A stretch of DNA of 22,186 nt from Candidatus Omnitrophota bacterium (GCA_028717025.1 JAQUOR010000005.1:1-22186); one strand, 5' to 3'; shown: positions 6,819 to 14,557, counted from the first letter of the stretch. Translations and numbers: made by a program. The notes: generated by a model not told the origin, from the letters alone.

Positions 6819-7568
6819 ATGGTAAAGAATATTCTTTTACGCGTCGAGTATTTGGGAACCCAATATTTTGGTTTTCAGATACAGAATAAAAAAGGCAAAC
6901 ACGAAGTAAGCATCCAAGCGTGCCTGGAGGAGGCATTAAAGAAGCTTTTTAAGCGTACCATACGCGTTATTTATTCATCACGCACCGATAGAGAAGTCCA
7001 TGCGTTTGACCAGGCAGTTAATTTTACTATCGATACCGCTATACCTTGCAAGAGCATTAGAAAAGCGTTGAATGCTTTTTTACCCGACGATATCAGGGTG
7101 AAAAGCGCACAAATAGTCGCTGCTGATTTTCATGCCCGTTTTTGGGCAAAGGCCAAGATCTATCGCTACATAATTCTTAACCGTAAAGAGCCGTCAGTGT
7201 TCTGGACTGATCGCGCCTGGCACATCCAAGAAGCGCTTGATGCGGTAGCTATGGGAAAGGCCGCTGCGCTTGTGTGCGGTACGCACGATTTTTCTCTTTT
7301 TGCAAAAGAGGCAAAGAATTATACTGACGCCACCCGTGAAGTCAAAAATATTTCGTTAAAAAAGAAAAACAGTTTTATCCATATCGACATTGAGGCAAAC
7401 GGTTTTTTGCGTAATATGGCCAGAAATATCGTTGCGTTTCTCGTTAAAGTAGGTCAAGGTAAAATTGAGCTGCCCCAGGTAAGTAAGATTTTGGAAGGAA
7501 AAGCTCCTTATTCCAATAAACCGGCTCCCGGCTGCGGCCTTTACCTTTTAAAGGTCAAATATAATTAA
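6819..7568 (+). CDS. truA: tRNA pseudouridine(38-40) synthase TruA
   Basis: This 249-aa enzyme converts U38, U39 and U40 of tRNA anticodon arms to pseudouridine. The catalytic Asp57 lies in SSRTDREVHAF. The family usually reads GRTDAGVHA, so the flanking Gly and Ala-Gly are changed although the Arg-Thr-Asp core and the His-Ala are kept. Other TruA landmarks are VEYLGTQYFGFQ at the N-terminus, RYIILNR, GTHDFSLFAK and NGFLRNMARNIVAFLVKVGQGK. Length matches the family. It follows asd after 54 bp with no clear terminator. The upstream bases show no strong ribosome-binding site, as for several genes here. Confidence 0.93.
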   Translation: MVKNILLRVEYLGTQYFGFQIQNKKGKHEVSIQACLEEALKKLFKRTIRVIYSSRTDREVHAFDQAVNFTIDTAIPCKSIRKALNAFLPDDIRVKSAQIVAADFHARFWAKAKIYRYIILNRKEPSVFWTDRAWHIQEALDAVAMGKAAALVCGTHDFSLFAKEAKNYTDATREVKNISLKKKNSFIHIDIEANGFLRNMARNIVAFLVKVGQGKIELPQVSKILEGKAPYSNKPAPGCGLYLLKVKYN

Positions 7569-7577
7569 GGAAGTTTC

Positions 7578-7629
7578 GATTGCGCAGATTTTTAATATAT
7601 TTTTCCGTCATCCTTTAATCTGCGTAATC
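7578..7629 (+). repeat. 13-bp inverted repeat with periodic TAATC words
   Basis: The 13 bases at 7578-7590 pair with 7617-7629 over all positions, one of them a G-U pair, leaving a 26-nt loop. The right arm belongs to a run of TAATC words at 7616, 7625, 7636 and 7645 (spacing 9, 11 and 9). No T-tract follows, so a normal terminator is unlikely. It could be a remnant of a dispersed repeat. Confidence 0.55.
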
Positions 7630-7706
7630 TATGCCTAATCGGTGTAATCAAGTTATTCTTTTATAGCTGGGTTTAAGGAAGAAGCTAATTTTATGTAGAT
7701 TTTTAG

Positions 7707-7731
7707 CGGGTAAATGATATAATTTTACCCG
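7707..7731 (+). promoter_or_regulatory. Extended -10 promoter framed by an 8-bp inverted repeat (putative operator)
   Basis: CGGGTAAA at 7707-7714 and TTTACCCG at 7724-7731 are perfect inverted arms. The 9 bases between them are TGATATAAT, an extended -10 element (TGnTATAAT). No convincing -35 box is visible. The expected start site is near 7730, inside the right arm, about 50 bp before the lipoprotein gene. A third half-site (TACCCG) is at 7750-7755. The layout suggests a dimeric repressor site over the promoter; the regulator is unknown. Confidence 0.6.
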
Positions 7732-7778
7732 TGTACGCCTGAAGGCAGGTACCCGTATAATCTTCACCCAAAACGATA

Positions 7779-8264
7779 ATGACAAAAAAAATCACGATTC
7801 TCATTCTTCTTTTGACCGTTTTTTCCACTTCCGGCTGCCATGCCTTGCGTAAAAAATTTACGCGTAAGCCAAAGCATCAGGAAGAAACTCCTGTGTACGT
7901 TGATTTTAAAAGCTATCCTACTAAGCCCAGCAAAGAAGCATATAATGATTATTATGTTTTTGTGGAAGGATGGCTGCAGGAACTCGAAGAAACCTTAAAA
8001 GCAGGCCAGAGCTTTAAGAGGGCCAAGCGCGGCATTAATGAGACAATTATGAATTTAGAGCAAATGATCTCATTCTTCAGCCAGAACGGGAAAGAAAAGG
8101 TATACCCGATTTACCAGGATTTGCTCGTCATCAGAAAAGAAATAGAGACAAATCCGCACCCCAGCGATATTAAGAGAAATTCCCTCGTTTCTAAGTTACA
8201 GCATTTTAAAAGGAAGTTTGAAGCGGAATTCAAATATAGCAATGCCCAGCAATGGATGAGCTAG
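7779..8264 (+). CDS. Small putative lipoprotein of unknown function
   Basis: This 161-aa protein begins with Lys-Lys and a hydrophobic stretch (ITILILLLTVF), then STSGC, a near-consensus lipobox with the acylated Cys at residue 20. After a basic linker (RKKFTRKPKH) the mature part is mostly charged helix (about residues 55-160), with heptad-like spacing around EGWLQELEETLKAG and NLEQMISFF. It is probably anchored to the outer face of the inner membrane or to the outer membrane. I do not recognise the family. It is the first gene after the framed promoter and overlaps the MBL-fold gene by 13 bp, which suggests coupled translation. Confidence 0.85.
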   Translation: MTKKITILILLLTVFSTSGCHALRKKFTRKPKHQEETPVYVDFKSYPTKPSKEAYNDYYVFVEGWLQELEETLKAGQSFKRAKRGINETIMNLEQMISFFSQNGKEKVYPIYQDLLVIRKEIETNPHPSDIKRNSLVSKLQHFKRKFEAEFKYSNAQQWMS

Positions 8265-8878
8265 AGCTTAAGGTCTTTGTCCTCGGAAGTCTTTTTACAA
8301 ATTCCTATCTGATATTCGACAAAAAAACAAAGCAGGGGTTCGTGGTGGATGCACCTTTGGGAGCGGCAGAGGTTAAGCGCTTTACGCACAAAGAGCATAT
8401 TGATATCCTTTTTATGCTTATTACGCATGGGCATTTCGACCACATCAGCGGTTTAGATGATTTCGACTGCCCATTTTATATACATACGCAGGATAAAATA
8501 TTTCTTACCAGCGACCAGGTAAATGGCTCTCTATTTTTTGACCTTTCTGTTACTACGGCACGGGAACCTCTCTTGTACGAAAATCATACGCCGTTACATT
8601 TTCAGACGCATGCTATCGATGTTATCCATACTCCGGGGCATACCCCGGGTTCGGTCTGCTTGAAAATAAATAACTGGCTTTTTAGCGGAGATACGCTGTT
8701 TTTTAATTCTGTGGGCCGCACCGATGCGCCGTTGGGTTCTTCCCAGGCGCTTATGCATTCCATTAAAGAGAAAATAATGACGCTTCCTGCGCACGTAATC
8801 GTTTATCCGGGGCACGGAACGCAGACCACGATCGAGAGAGAACGAAAGCTTAATCCCTTTCTGGCTAGCGAGGCTTGA
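8252..8878 (+). CDS. MBL-fold metallo-hydrolase (glyoxalase II-like)
   Basis: This 208-aa metallo-beta-lactamase-fold enzyme has the binuclear metal motif THGHFDH near residue 58, HTPGHTPGS (third His), FSGDTLF (bridging Asp) and PGHG (last His). This set and the length match the short glyoxalase II-like group (YcbL/GloB2 type), which hydrolyses thioesters such as S-lactoylglutathione or related substrates. The long C-terminal helical domain of true glyoxalase II is missing, so the substrate is uncertain. ATG 8252 lies inside the end of the lipoprotein gene. Ten bases separate it from the recombinase gene. Confidence 0.88.
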   Translation: MDELELKVFVLGSLFTNSYLIFDKKTKQGFVVDAPLGAAEVKRFTHKEHIDILFMLITHGHFDHISGLDDFDCPFYIHTQDKIFLTSDQVNGSLFFDLSVTTAREPLLYENHTPLHFQTHAIDVIHTPGHTPGSVCLKINNWLFSGDTLFFNSVGRTDAPLGSSQALMHSIKEKIMTLPAHVIVYPGHGTQTTIERERKLNPFLASEA

Positions 8879-8888
8879 AAACTAAACC

Positions 8889-9776
8889 ATGGAAGCATAC
8901 AAAGAAGCTTTTTTCGATTATCTTCGGGTGGAAAAGGGCCTATCCAGGAATTCACTTTCTTCCTATACGCAGGATCTGGAGAAATATATTAAATACTGCA
9001 AAGAGAAGGGCCTCGAAAATCCCGCAAAGATAACTCGAAAAGATATCATGGATTTTCTTTTTGGCTTGCGGCAGAAAATATCGCCCATCAGCATTTCGCG
9101 TCTTCTCTCAACCTTAAAAAGCTTTCATAAATTCCTTTTAAGAGAAAAAATAACCACCAATGACCCCACTGATTTAATCGAGTCGCCTAAACTCGAAAAA
9201 AAGATCCCGTCATTTCTCGATTTCGAAGAGGTAAATAGGATCCTTAAGGTCCCTAATTTGCGGGATGTGCACGGCATACGCGATAGAGCAATTCTGGAAA
9301 TTATGTACGCCAGCGGCCTGCGCGTTACGGAAGCCGCCACACTTAAATTGTCCGACATCAATGCTGATGTTGGTTTCGTCAAATGTAAGGGTAAGGGTTC
9401 GAAAGAACGGATTGTCCCCTTGGGTCGCGTTGCCTTGGATTTTTTGCAGAAATATCTCAATGAGGCCAGACCAAAACTGCTGAGTAAAAAGGTTTCCATT
9501 ACGCTTTTCTTGGCACAGGGGGGACGCCCCTTAAGCCGTCAGAGTATCTGGAAGATGATAAAGAAAGTAGTAAAGGATGCGGGCATAAAAAAGCGGGTAA
9601 GTCCCCATACATTGCGTCATTCTTTTGCAACGCATCTTTTAGAGCGAGGGGCGGATTTACGCAGCGTTCAGGAAATGCTGGGCCACGCCAGTATCATTAC
9701 CACTCAAGTGTATACCCATGTCAATAAAACGAGGCTTAAAGAAATACATACGCGATTTCATCCCAGGGCAAAATAA
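8889..9776 (+). CDS. xerD: Site-specific tyrosine recombinase XerC/XerD
   Basis: This 295-aa tyrosine recombinase has the usual Xer length. The N-terminal SAM-like core-binding domain (about 1-90, with EKGLSRNSLSSYTQDLEKY) is followed by the catalytic domain. All catalytic residues are visible: Arg145 (GLRVTEA), Lys in KGKGSKERIVPL, His240 and Arg243 (SPHTLRHSFATHLL), His266 (MLGHASI) and Tyr275 (TTQVYTHV). It resolves chromosome dimers at dif with a partner, or acts alone in single-recombinase species. XerC and XerD cannot be told apart with certainty; the sequence looks XerD-like. No integrase features or att sites are nearby, so it is a housekeeping gene and not part of a mobile element. 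Confidence 0.9.
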   Translation: MEAYKEAFFDYLRVEKGLSRNSLSSYTQDLEKYIKYCKEKGLENPAKITRKDIMDFLFGLRQKISPISISRLLSTLKSFHKFLLREKITTNDPTDLIESPKLEKKIPSFLDFEEVNRILKVPNLRDVHGIRDRAILEIMYASGLRVTEAATLKLSDINADVGFVKCKGKGSKERIVPLGRVALDFLQKYLNEARPKLLSKKVSITLFLAQGGRPLSRQSIWKMIKKVVKDAGIKKRVSPHTLRHSFATHLLERGADLRSVQEMLGHASIITTQVYTHVNKTRLKEIHTRFHPRAK

Positions 9777-10062
9777 TGCCTTTAAGAGGGGACGCTAAAT
9801 GTATATAGTTCAAGGATATGTTTACAGTTTATGGTTTTCGGTAACGGTTAGGGTAACGAAGCCTCCCGCCTGCAAAGGCATTCGGCGGGATCCCGCAGAG
9901 ACTTTAGTCGCATGCGGGAGGTATCGGCAAGCGGCAACGGTTACGTCTGGAAAATAAAAGACGTTTACCATAGCCCAACAGGGCATCCTGGTGGATAGCC
10001 AATAGACTATATTAAACTGGGAATATTACTTTAGAATAATACACACTACAAAAAGCGCGATC
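9777..10062. other. Intergenic stretch with a GC-rich hairpin and direct repeats
   Basis: This 286-bp gap is the longest in the window, and I find no credible gene in it. It holds a long GC-rich inverted repeat (9862-9921), flanked by 12-bp direct repeats (9839-9850 and 9932-9943). A short inverted pair ACGTCT/AGACGT lies at about 9943-9964. The last 60 bases before the nucleotidyltransferase gene are AT-rich and could hold a promoter, but I see no good match. Confidence 0.6.
9862..9921 (+). repeat. REP-like GC-rich palindromic unit
   Basis: CCTCCCGC at 9862-9869 and GCGGGAGG at 9914-9921 are perfect inverted arms, 44 nt apart. Inside is a perfect 12-bp palindrome GCGGGATCCCGC (9885-9896). 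The direct repeats CGGTAACGGTTA (9839) and CGGCAACGGTTA (9932) flank the unit with one mismatch. No T-tract follows. The unit is more GC-rich than its surroundings, as REP or MITE-like elements often are. Confidence 0.55.
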
Positions 10063-11352
10063 ATGAATGCACAATTGCAAAACCTTCACGGTGATTTTAA
10101 AGTAATCCTGGCACAGCTTTCCGCTCTGGCGCAATCGCGCGGCTTTAGGATTTATATTGTGGGAGGGGTCGTCCGCGATTTGCTCTTAAGAAAGAATATC
10201 TTTGACCTTGATTGCGTCGTTGAAGGTGATGCAATAGCGCTTGCAACCAGTTTTGCGCATGATGTAAGAAAGGAGTTTAAGAAGCATCATGCCTTCGGGA
10301 CAGCAACGGTATACTATGACCGACACACAATAGATTTTGCTACTGCGCGTCGCGAAACGTATTCTTCTTGGGGGGTTTTGCCGCGCGTTTTCCCGGCAAA
10401 TTTAGAAGAAGATCTGCTGCGCAGGGATTTTACTATTAATGCCATGGCGATAAGCCTTAACAAAAATGACTACGGAACGCTTATCGATTACTATGGCGGT
10501 CTGGCCGACCTGCGTAAAGGGGTAATACGGGTTTTGCATGACAAAAGTTTTCTGGACGACCCCACCCGACTGCTGCGCGCCGTACGTTTCTGCAAACGTT
10601 TTTCCTTCGCAATCGAAAAAAACACAGCCCTTTGGGCGCATGAGGCGGTGCGAAAGGACGCTCTTAGTTTTGTTCATCCGCATCGCCTGCGGGATGAGTT
10701 GATTCTGATCTTGAAAGAACCGTCGCCGGCAGGATGTATAAGAAAAATCGATAGGTTGATTGGTTTTTCGTTTATCGATAAAACTCTTACGCTTGGCGAG
10801 GGCGATTACCGGATCATGCGGCGTCTTGCGCATACGATCGATTTTTACAAAAAAAGTTTTACCCATTGCCGAAAACTGGATGAGTGGGTTATGTATTTTG
10901 CGGCAGTGCTGCATACATTGCCCATAAAGAGGATAAAAGAGGTCTTAAGGGTCTTTGATTTCAGGAAAGGAGACAGAGTGAGGGTATTTTCAGCCAAGGA
11001 ATATATTTTTAAAGTTACACGGTTGGCAAAACCGCTTAAACCCCATAGCGTGTACCGGATACTCAACGAGTTGAGCTTTGAGACTATTTTATTTCTATAC
11101 GCGTATCATACTGATGCGCGGATACGTGCTTCAATCGAATATTTTTTTAACACGCTCGCGCACGTTCGCCTGAAAGTCAAAGGTGATGACTTACAAAGAC
11201 TTGGGGTCAAGCCGCAAACGCTTTACGGGACAATTTTAAAGAAACTCTTTGATACAACGCTTGATATGCATTTATCAACCAAGGAAGAAGAAATGCGGCG
11301 GGTACGCTTGATTGCAAAAAAAATACAGAGCAAACGCGTGCGGCATACTTAA
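10063..11352 (+). CDS. Class II tRNA nucleotidyltransferase (CCA-, CC- or A-adding)
   Basis: This 429-aa class II nucleotidyltransferase has YIVGGVVRDLLL, then the metal-binding pair in FDLDCVVEGDA (Asp48 and Asp50), the RRDFTINAMA motif and DPTRLLRAVRFCKRF. These match the CCA-adding/poly(A) polymerase family. The helical neck, body and tail follow. The protein repairs or completes the 3' CCA end of tRNA. VVEGDA after the catalytic Asp is common in lineages with separate CC- and A-adding enzymes, so the product specificity is open. No HD or CBS domain is attached. It stands alone after a 286-bp gap. Confidence 0.9.
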   Translation: MNAQLQNLHGDFKVILAQLSALAQSRGFRIYIVGGVVRDLLLRKNIFDLDCVVEGDAIALATSFAHDVRKEFKKHHAFGTATVYYDRHTIDFATARRETYSSWGVLPRVFPANLEEDLLRRDFTINAMAISLNKNDYGTLIDYYGGLADLRKGVIRVLHDKSFLDDPTRLLRAVRFCKRFSFAIEKNTALWAHEAVRKDALSFVHPHRLRDELILILKEPSPAGCIRKIDRLIGFSFIDKTLTLGEGDYRIMRRLAHTIDFYKKSFTHCRKLDEWVMYFAAVLHTLPIKRIKEVLRVFDFRKGDRVRVFSAKEYIFKVTRLAKPLKPHSVYRILNELSFETILFLYAYHTDARIRASIEYFFNTLAHVRLKVKGDDLQRLGVKPQTLYGTILKKLFDTTLDMHLSTKEEEMRRVRLIAKKIQSKRVRHT

Positions 11353-11361
11353 AGTAAAGTG

Positions 11362-11390
11362 TTGATAATTGCATGAGTTTACGTTATAAT
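11362..11390 (+). promoter_or_regulatory. Sigma-70-type promoter for rbfA-nrnA-truB-ribF
   Basis: TTGATA at 11362-11367 and TATAAT at 11385-11390 are separated by exactly 17 bp. This is a near-perfect consensus, about 80 bp upstream of the rbfA start. Confidence 0.8.
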
Positions 11391-11469
11391 TCCTTTTCTT
11401 CTTGATTGTGTATGCATTGCATTCAAGGCACTAAAAACAAAAATCACAGGTTCCAAACCAGGAGCTAAA

Positions 11470-11832
11470 ATGTCTTTGCGAATGGAAAAGGTCAACAGCG
11501 AGCTGCGCAAGCAGATCATGGAGATAATCCAGCAGGAAGTGGATGATCCCAACATCGGGATTTTATCGATAACCAGGGTAGATACAACGGCTGATTTACA
11601 GGAAAGCAAGGTGTATTTTAGCCTTCTCGATGAGAACCAGTACGAAAGAGTGCAGCGCATTCTCGATGCAATGAATAAATTTATCAGGGCAACCCTGGGC
11701 AAGAGAGTGAGAATAAAGATCCTACCGCAATTAAGATTCATTCCCGACGATACCATACGCTATAGTGTGGATATCAACGCCAGGATAGAAGAAATAAAAA
11801 GAGAAGAGGACGAAAAAAAGGCACATGATTAA
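11470..11832 (+). CDS. rbfA: 30S ribosome-binding factor RbfA
   Basis: This 120-aa KH-fold protein matches RbfA: RMEKVNSELRKQIMEIIQQE at the N-terminus, then DPNIGILSITRV, the strand DLQESKVYFSLL and LPQLRFIPDDTIRYSVDI. RbfA binds the immature 30S subunit and helps process the 16S 5' end and the central pseudoknot. AGGAG at 11460-11464 gives a well-placed ribosome-binding site, so the start is secure. The last 8 bases overlap nrnA. The family is often next to truB and ribF, as here; infB and nusA, which commonly precede it, are not upstream. Confidence 0.95.
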   Translation: MSLRMEKVNSELRKQIMEIIQQEVDDPNIGILSITRVDTTADLQESKVYFSLLDENQYERVQRILDAMNKFIRATLGKRVRIKILPQLRFIPDDTIRYSVDINARIEEIKREEDEKKAHD

Positions 11833-12790
11833 TAAAATTATTGAGAAGATAAAGAGCAGTAAAAGTTTTCTAATTACTTCTCATATGAGCGTGGAGGGCG
11901 ACGCGCTGGGCTCAGAGCTTGCCGTATACAGACTTCTTACAAAGCTTCAAAAGCGGGTGGTTGTCTACAATCATGATTGCGTACCCGAGATTTATAAGTT
12001 TCTCCCTTTTGTAGCGCGCGTCAAGAATCATATCAGGGAAGAGGCCTTTGACGCGGGTATAGTGTTGGATTGCTCTGATTCATCGCGGGCCGGAAAAGTC
12101 AAGGACGCATTAAGCAAGGTTAAGTGTATTATTAACATTGATCACCATATCAGCAATACGATGTTTGGCGACATTAACTGGGTCGATGCGGGGATCGGCT
12201 CAACATGCCAGATGCTTTATGCGCTTTGCGAAAAATTACGCATTATGGATAAACATATCGCCTTGAATCTGTATACGGGAATTTTTACCGATACGGGAAA
12301 TTTTACGTACGCCAGCACCAACGGGGAAACTCACCGTGTCGTATCTAACCTTATGAAATACAATATTCATCCCGATACAATTGATGAGCGTCTGCATAGT
12401 TTATGCAAGCCGCACGATCTGAAGTTTATCAGCGAGATTATCGCGTCGCTTAAATTTGATGCGCATAAAAAAATATGCTGGGCGCGCATACGTCACTGGG
12501 AAGAAAAAGAATACGATTTAACTGAAGTCGTGTTTTCCATTATGCGCCTGTTAAATGATGTTGAGGTTTTTATCCTCTTTAAGGCGTGCGAACACGATAA
12601 AACCAGGGTCAACTTTCGTTCCCGTCATGTTGTTGATGTTAACAAAGTTGCCAAATTTTTCGGCGGAGGAGGGCACAAGAGGGCAAGCGGTACCACCATT
12701 GAAGATACGCTTGAAGGGGCTGAACGAAAAGTCATCTCGTTTGTAAAACGGTATGCTAACGGCATAAAATCGATGCGAGGAGAGAACTAA
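11825..12790 (+). CDS. nrnA: DHH-family phosphoesterase NrnA (oligoribonuclease/pAp phosphatase)
   Basis: This 321-aa protein has the DHH domain followed by DHHA1. The DHH motif is Asp106-His107-His108 (NIDHHISNT). GSTCQMLYAL and FTDTGNFTYAST follow, and GGGGHKRASG marks the DHHA1 substrate-binding loop near residue 280. NrnA-type enzymes degrade nanoRNAs and dephosphorylate pAp. Motif I normally reads H...D.D; here it is His20-Met-Ser-Val-Glu24-Gly-Asp26, so the first metal-site Asp is Glu. That is conservative but unusual. It overlaps rbfA by 8 bp and lies 5 bp before truB, a common operon arrangement. Confidence 0.92.
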   Translation: MINKIIEKIKSSKSFLITSHMSVEGDALGSELAVYRLLTKLQKRVVVYNHDCVPEIYKFLPFVARVKNHIREEAFDAGIVLDCSDSSRAGKVKDALSKVKCIINIDHHISNTMFGDINWVDAGIGSTCQMLYALCEKLRIMDKHIALNLYTGIFTDTGNFTYASTNGETHRVVSNLMKYNIHPDTIDERLHSLCKPHDLKFISEIIASLKFDAHKKICWARIRHWEEKEYDLTEVVFSIMRLLNDVEVFILFKACEHDKTRVNFRSRHVVDVNKVAKFFGGGGHKRASGTTIEDTLEGAERKVISFVKRYANGIKSMRGEN

Positions 12791-12795
12791 AAGCT

Positions 12796-13494
12796 ATGGG
12801 CTTGGCTCAGGAAATAAAGAAAGAGGGGATCATGCTGGTGAATAAACCCGTAGGGGTCACCTCGCACGATATTGTCGATGTCGTCCGCAAAAAGCTAAGC
12901 ATGAAAACCGTGGGACACGCGGGAACGCTGGATCCTCTCGCAGAAGGGCTCTTGATTATTCTGGTGGGTAAAGCGACAAAATTATTTGCCTCTTTTGCGA
13001 GTTTCGATAAAGAGTACATAGGAATTTTGAAATTAGGAGAAATCACGACAACAGGAGATTCCCAGGGGCCTGTGGTCAAACAAGGCGATTACCGGGACAT
13101 TCCCCGGGAAAGGATAGATGAGGCATTCTCGAAGTTTTCCGGCGAGATCGACCAAATCCCGCCGATGGTCAGCGCTTTGCGGGTTAAAGGCAGACGCCTT
13201 TACAGCTTGGCGCGAAAAGGAATCACCATCGAGCGTAAGCCCCGTAAAATAACGATACATGCCTTGACTATACGTACCATTGACCTCCCGTTTATCGAAT
13301 TCTATGTTCATTGTTCAAAAGGAACGTACGTCCGTAAGCTCGCCGAAGATATCGGAGAGGCCTTAGGGTGCGGCGCGCACATGACAAAAATCAAGCGCGT
13401 AAGTATCGGGCCTTTTAAATTAGAGAATGCAGTAAGTTTGGATGCGATAGACGAAAAGCATTTACAATCGTTTGCTCGAACTTCGCAGGTGTAG
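12796..13494 (+). CDS. truB: tRNA pseudouridine(55) synthase TruB
   Basis: This 232-aa enzyme makes pseudouridine 55 in the T-arm of tRNA. Catalytic Asp46 lies in VGHAGTLDPLAEGLL, and LVNKPVGVTSHD and YIGILKLGEITTTGDSQG are typical. CSKGTYVRKLAEDIG is the RNA-contact segment. The protein is short: it lacks the C-terminal PUA domain of the E. coli type and keeps only a small C-terminal extension, as in many other bacteria. ATG 12796 keeps the conserved Gly-Ile before LVNKP; an internal ATG at 12832 would remove it. A GAGGAG lies somewhat far upstream of the chosen start. Confidence 0.93.
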   Translation: MGLAQEIKKEGIMLVNKPVGVTSHDIVDVVRKKLSMKTVGHAGTLDPLAEGLLIILVGKATKLFASFASFDKEYIGILKLGEITTTGDSQGPVVKQGDYRDIPRERIDEAFSKFSGEIDQIPPMVSALRVKGRRLYSLARKGITIERKPRKITIHALTIRTIDLPFIEFYVHCSKGTYVRKLAEDIGEALGCGAHMTKIKRVSIGPFKLENAVSLDAIDEKHLQSFARTSQV

Positions 13495-13540
13495 AGCGCG
13501 TACGCGTACTAACCTCTCGAAAGAGAATAGCCGTTGATAG

Positions 13541-14557
13541 ATGAAAGTTATCTCTGGTCACCCAACATTTCCCGCATTGCGATATTCCGGTCTGTCGATT
13601 TCTCATCGGAAAATTCCCTGTCTCGCAACCATCGGCGTTTTTGACGGTATCCATACCGGACATCAGCGCATCTTAAGAGAAGTAACAAAAGAATCACGCC
13701 GACAAGGTGTTGCTTCGCTGGTGATAACATTTGACATTCCCCCGCAGGTGATTCTTAAGAAACATTTTGACGGCTGTATCAGTACGTTAAAAGAAAAAGA
13801 GCGTCTTTTAAAAGCGCAGGGCATTGAGTATGTCTGGTTTCTTACTACTACTTCGCATCTTCTAAAATTATCCGCCGACGAATTCTTACGCCATATTTTT
13901 AAATACTTTACGATCACTACTCTTTTTGTAGGAGAGGGGTTTGCATTCGGCTATAAGGCGAAGACCGGGATCGAGAGCCTTATGCGCTTAAGTAAAAAAT
14001 ATCATTTTGATTTAGTCGTGGTACGCAAACACCGTTTGATGGGCAAAATCGTAAGCAGTTCCCTGATACGCGAATGTATCGGCCAGGGAAAATTTACCCG
14101 GGTGAAAAAGTTTTTGGGTAGAGATTATACGTTGGAAGGAAATGTCGTTCGCGGCAGAGGCATCGGTGTACAACTTAAGTTTCCTACTGCCAATATCGAA
14201 ACGGGCAGCCAGGTGATTCCGAAAAAAGGCGTGTACGCAGGCATCGCATGTGTGGGTACGCGCACAAAACTTGCAGCAATCAACATCGGGACAAACCCTA
14301 CCGTAGGAGAACTGCCGGAGATCGTGGTCGAAGCGCATCTTATTGGCTTCAACAAGAATATCTTTGGAAGAAATATAAAAATATTTTTTTTACAGCGTTT
14401 ACGCAAAGAAAAAAAATTCTCTTCACAACGGGCATTGCGCGATGCAATCGCACACGATATTAAGACTATCATAAAGAAATACCCCTTATTATATAAAAAA
14501 TATCTAAATAATAAATCTTCGCTTTCCTCTAAATGTAGTACCCCTTCCTTACGCTGA
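13541..14557 (+). CDS. ribF: Bifunctional riboflavin kinase/FAD synthetase
   Basis: RibF phosphorylates riboflavin to FMN and adenylylates FMN to FAD. The N-terminal adenylyltransferase domain shows ATIGVFDGIHTGHQ (the HIGH-like motif GIHTGH) and VGEGFAFG, then SSSLIRECIGQG. The C-terminal kinase domain shows GRGIGVQLKFPTANI, KKGVYAG and NIGTNPTVG. The recognisable kinase domain ends near ALRDAIAHDIKTI. About 25 further residues (KKYPLLYKKYLNNKSS... to the stop) look low-complexity and AT-rich, making the protein 338 aa where about 310 is common. The tail may be a lost stop codon. ATG 13541 has no clear ribosome-binding site. Confidence 0.93.
   Translation: MKVISGHPTFPALRYSGLSISHRKIPCLATIGVFDGIHTGHQRILREVTKESRRQGVASLVITFDIPPQVILKKHFDGCISTLKEKERLLKAQGIEYVWFLTTTSHLLKLSADEFLRHIFKYFTITTLFVGEGFAFGYKAKTGIESLMRLSKKYHFDLVVVRKHRLMGKIVSSSLIRECIGQGKFTRVKKFLGRDYTLEGNVVRGRGIGVQLKFPTANIETGSQVIPKKGVYAGIACVGTRTKLAAINIGTNPTVGELPEIVVEAHLIGFNKNIFGRNIKIFFLQRLRKEKKFSSQRALRDAIAHDIKTIIKKYPLLYKKYLNNKSSLSSKCSTPSLR

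Noticed and set aside
8889..9776. Integrase of a mobile island
   Set aside because: Length and motifs match housekeeping Xer. No tRNA gene, att repeats, or phage or conjugation genes are nearby.
9777..10062. RNA gene or riboswitch in the xerD-nucleotidyltransferase gap
   Set aside because: Hairpins are present, but no conserved core of any riboswitch or RNA family that I know can be read there.
13497..13509. Overlapping palindromes CGCGTACGCG and GTACGCGTAC between truB and ribF
   Set aside because: Too short to separate from chance or a restriction-type word; no promoter or T-tract is attached.
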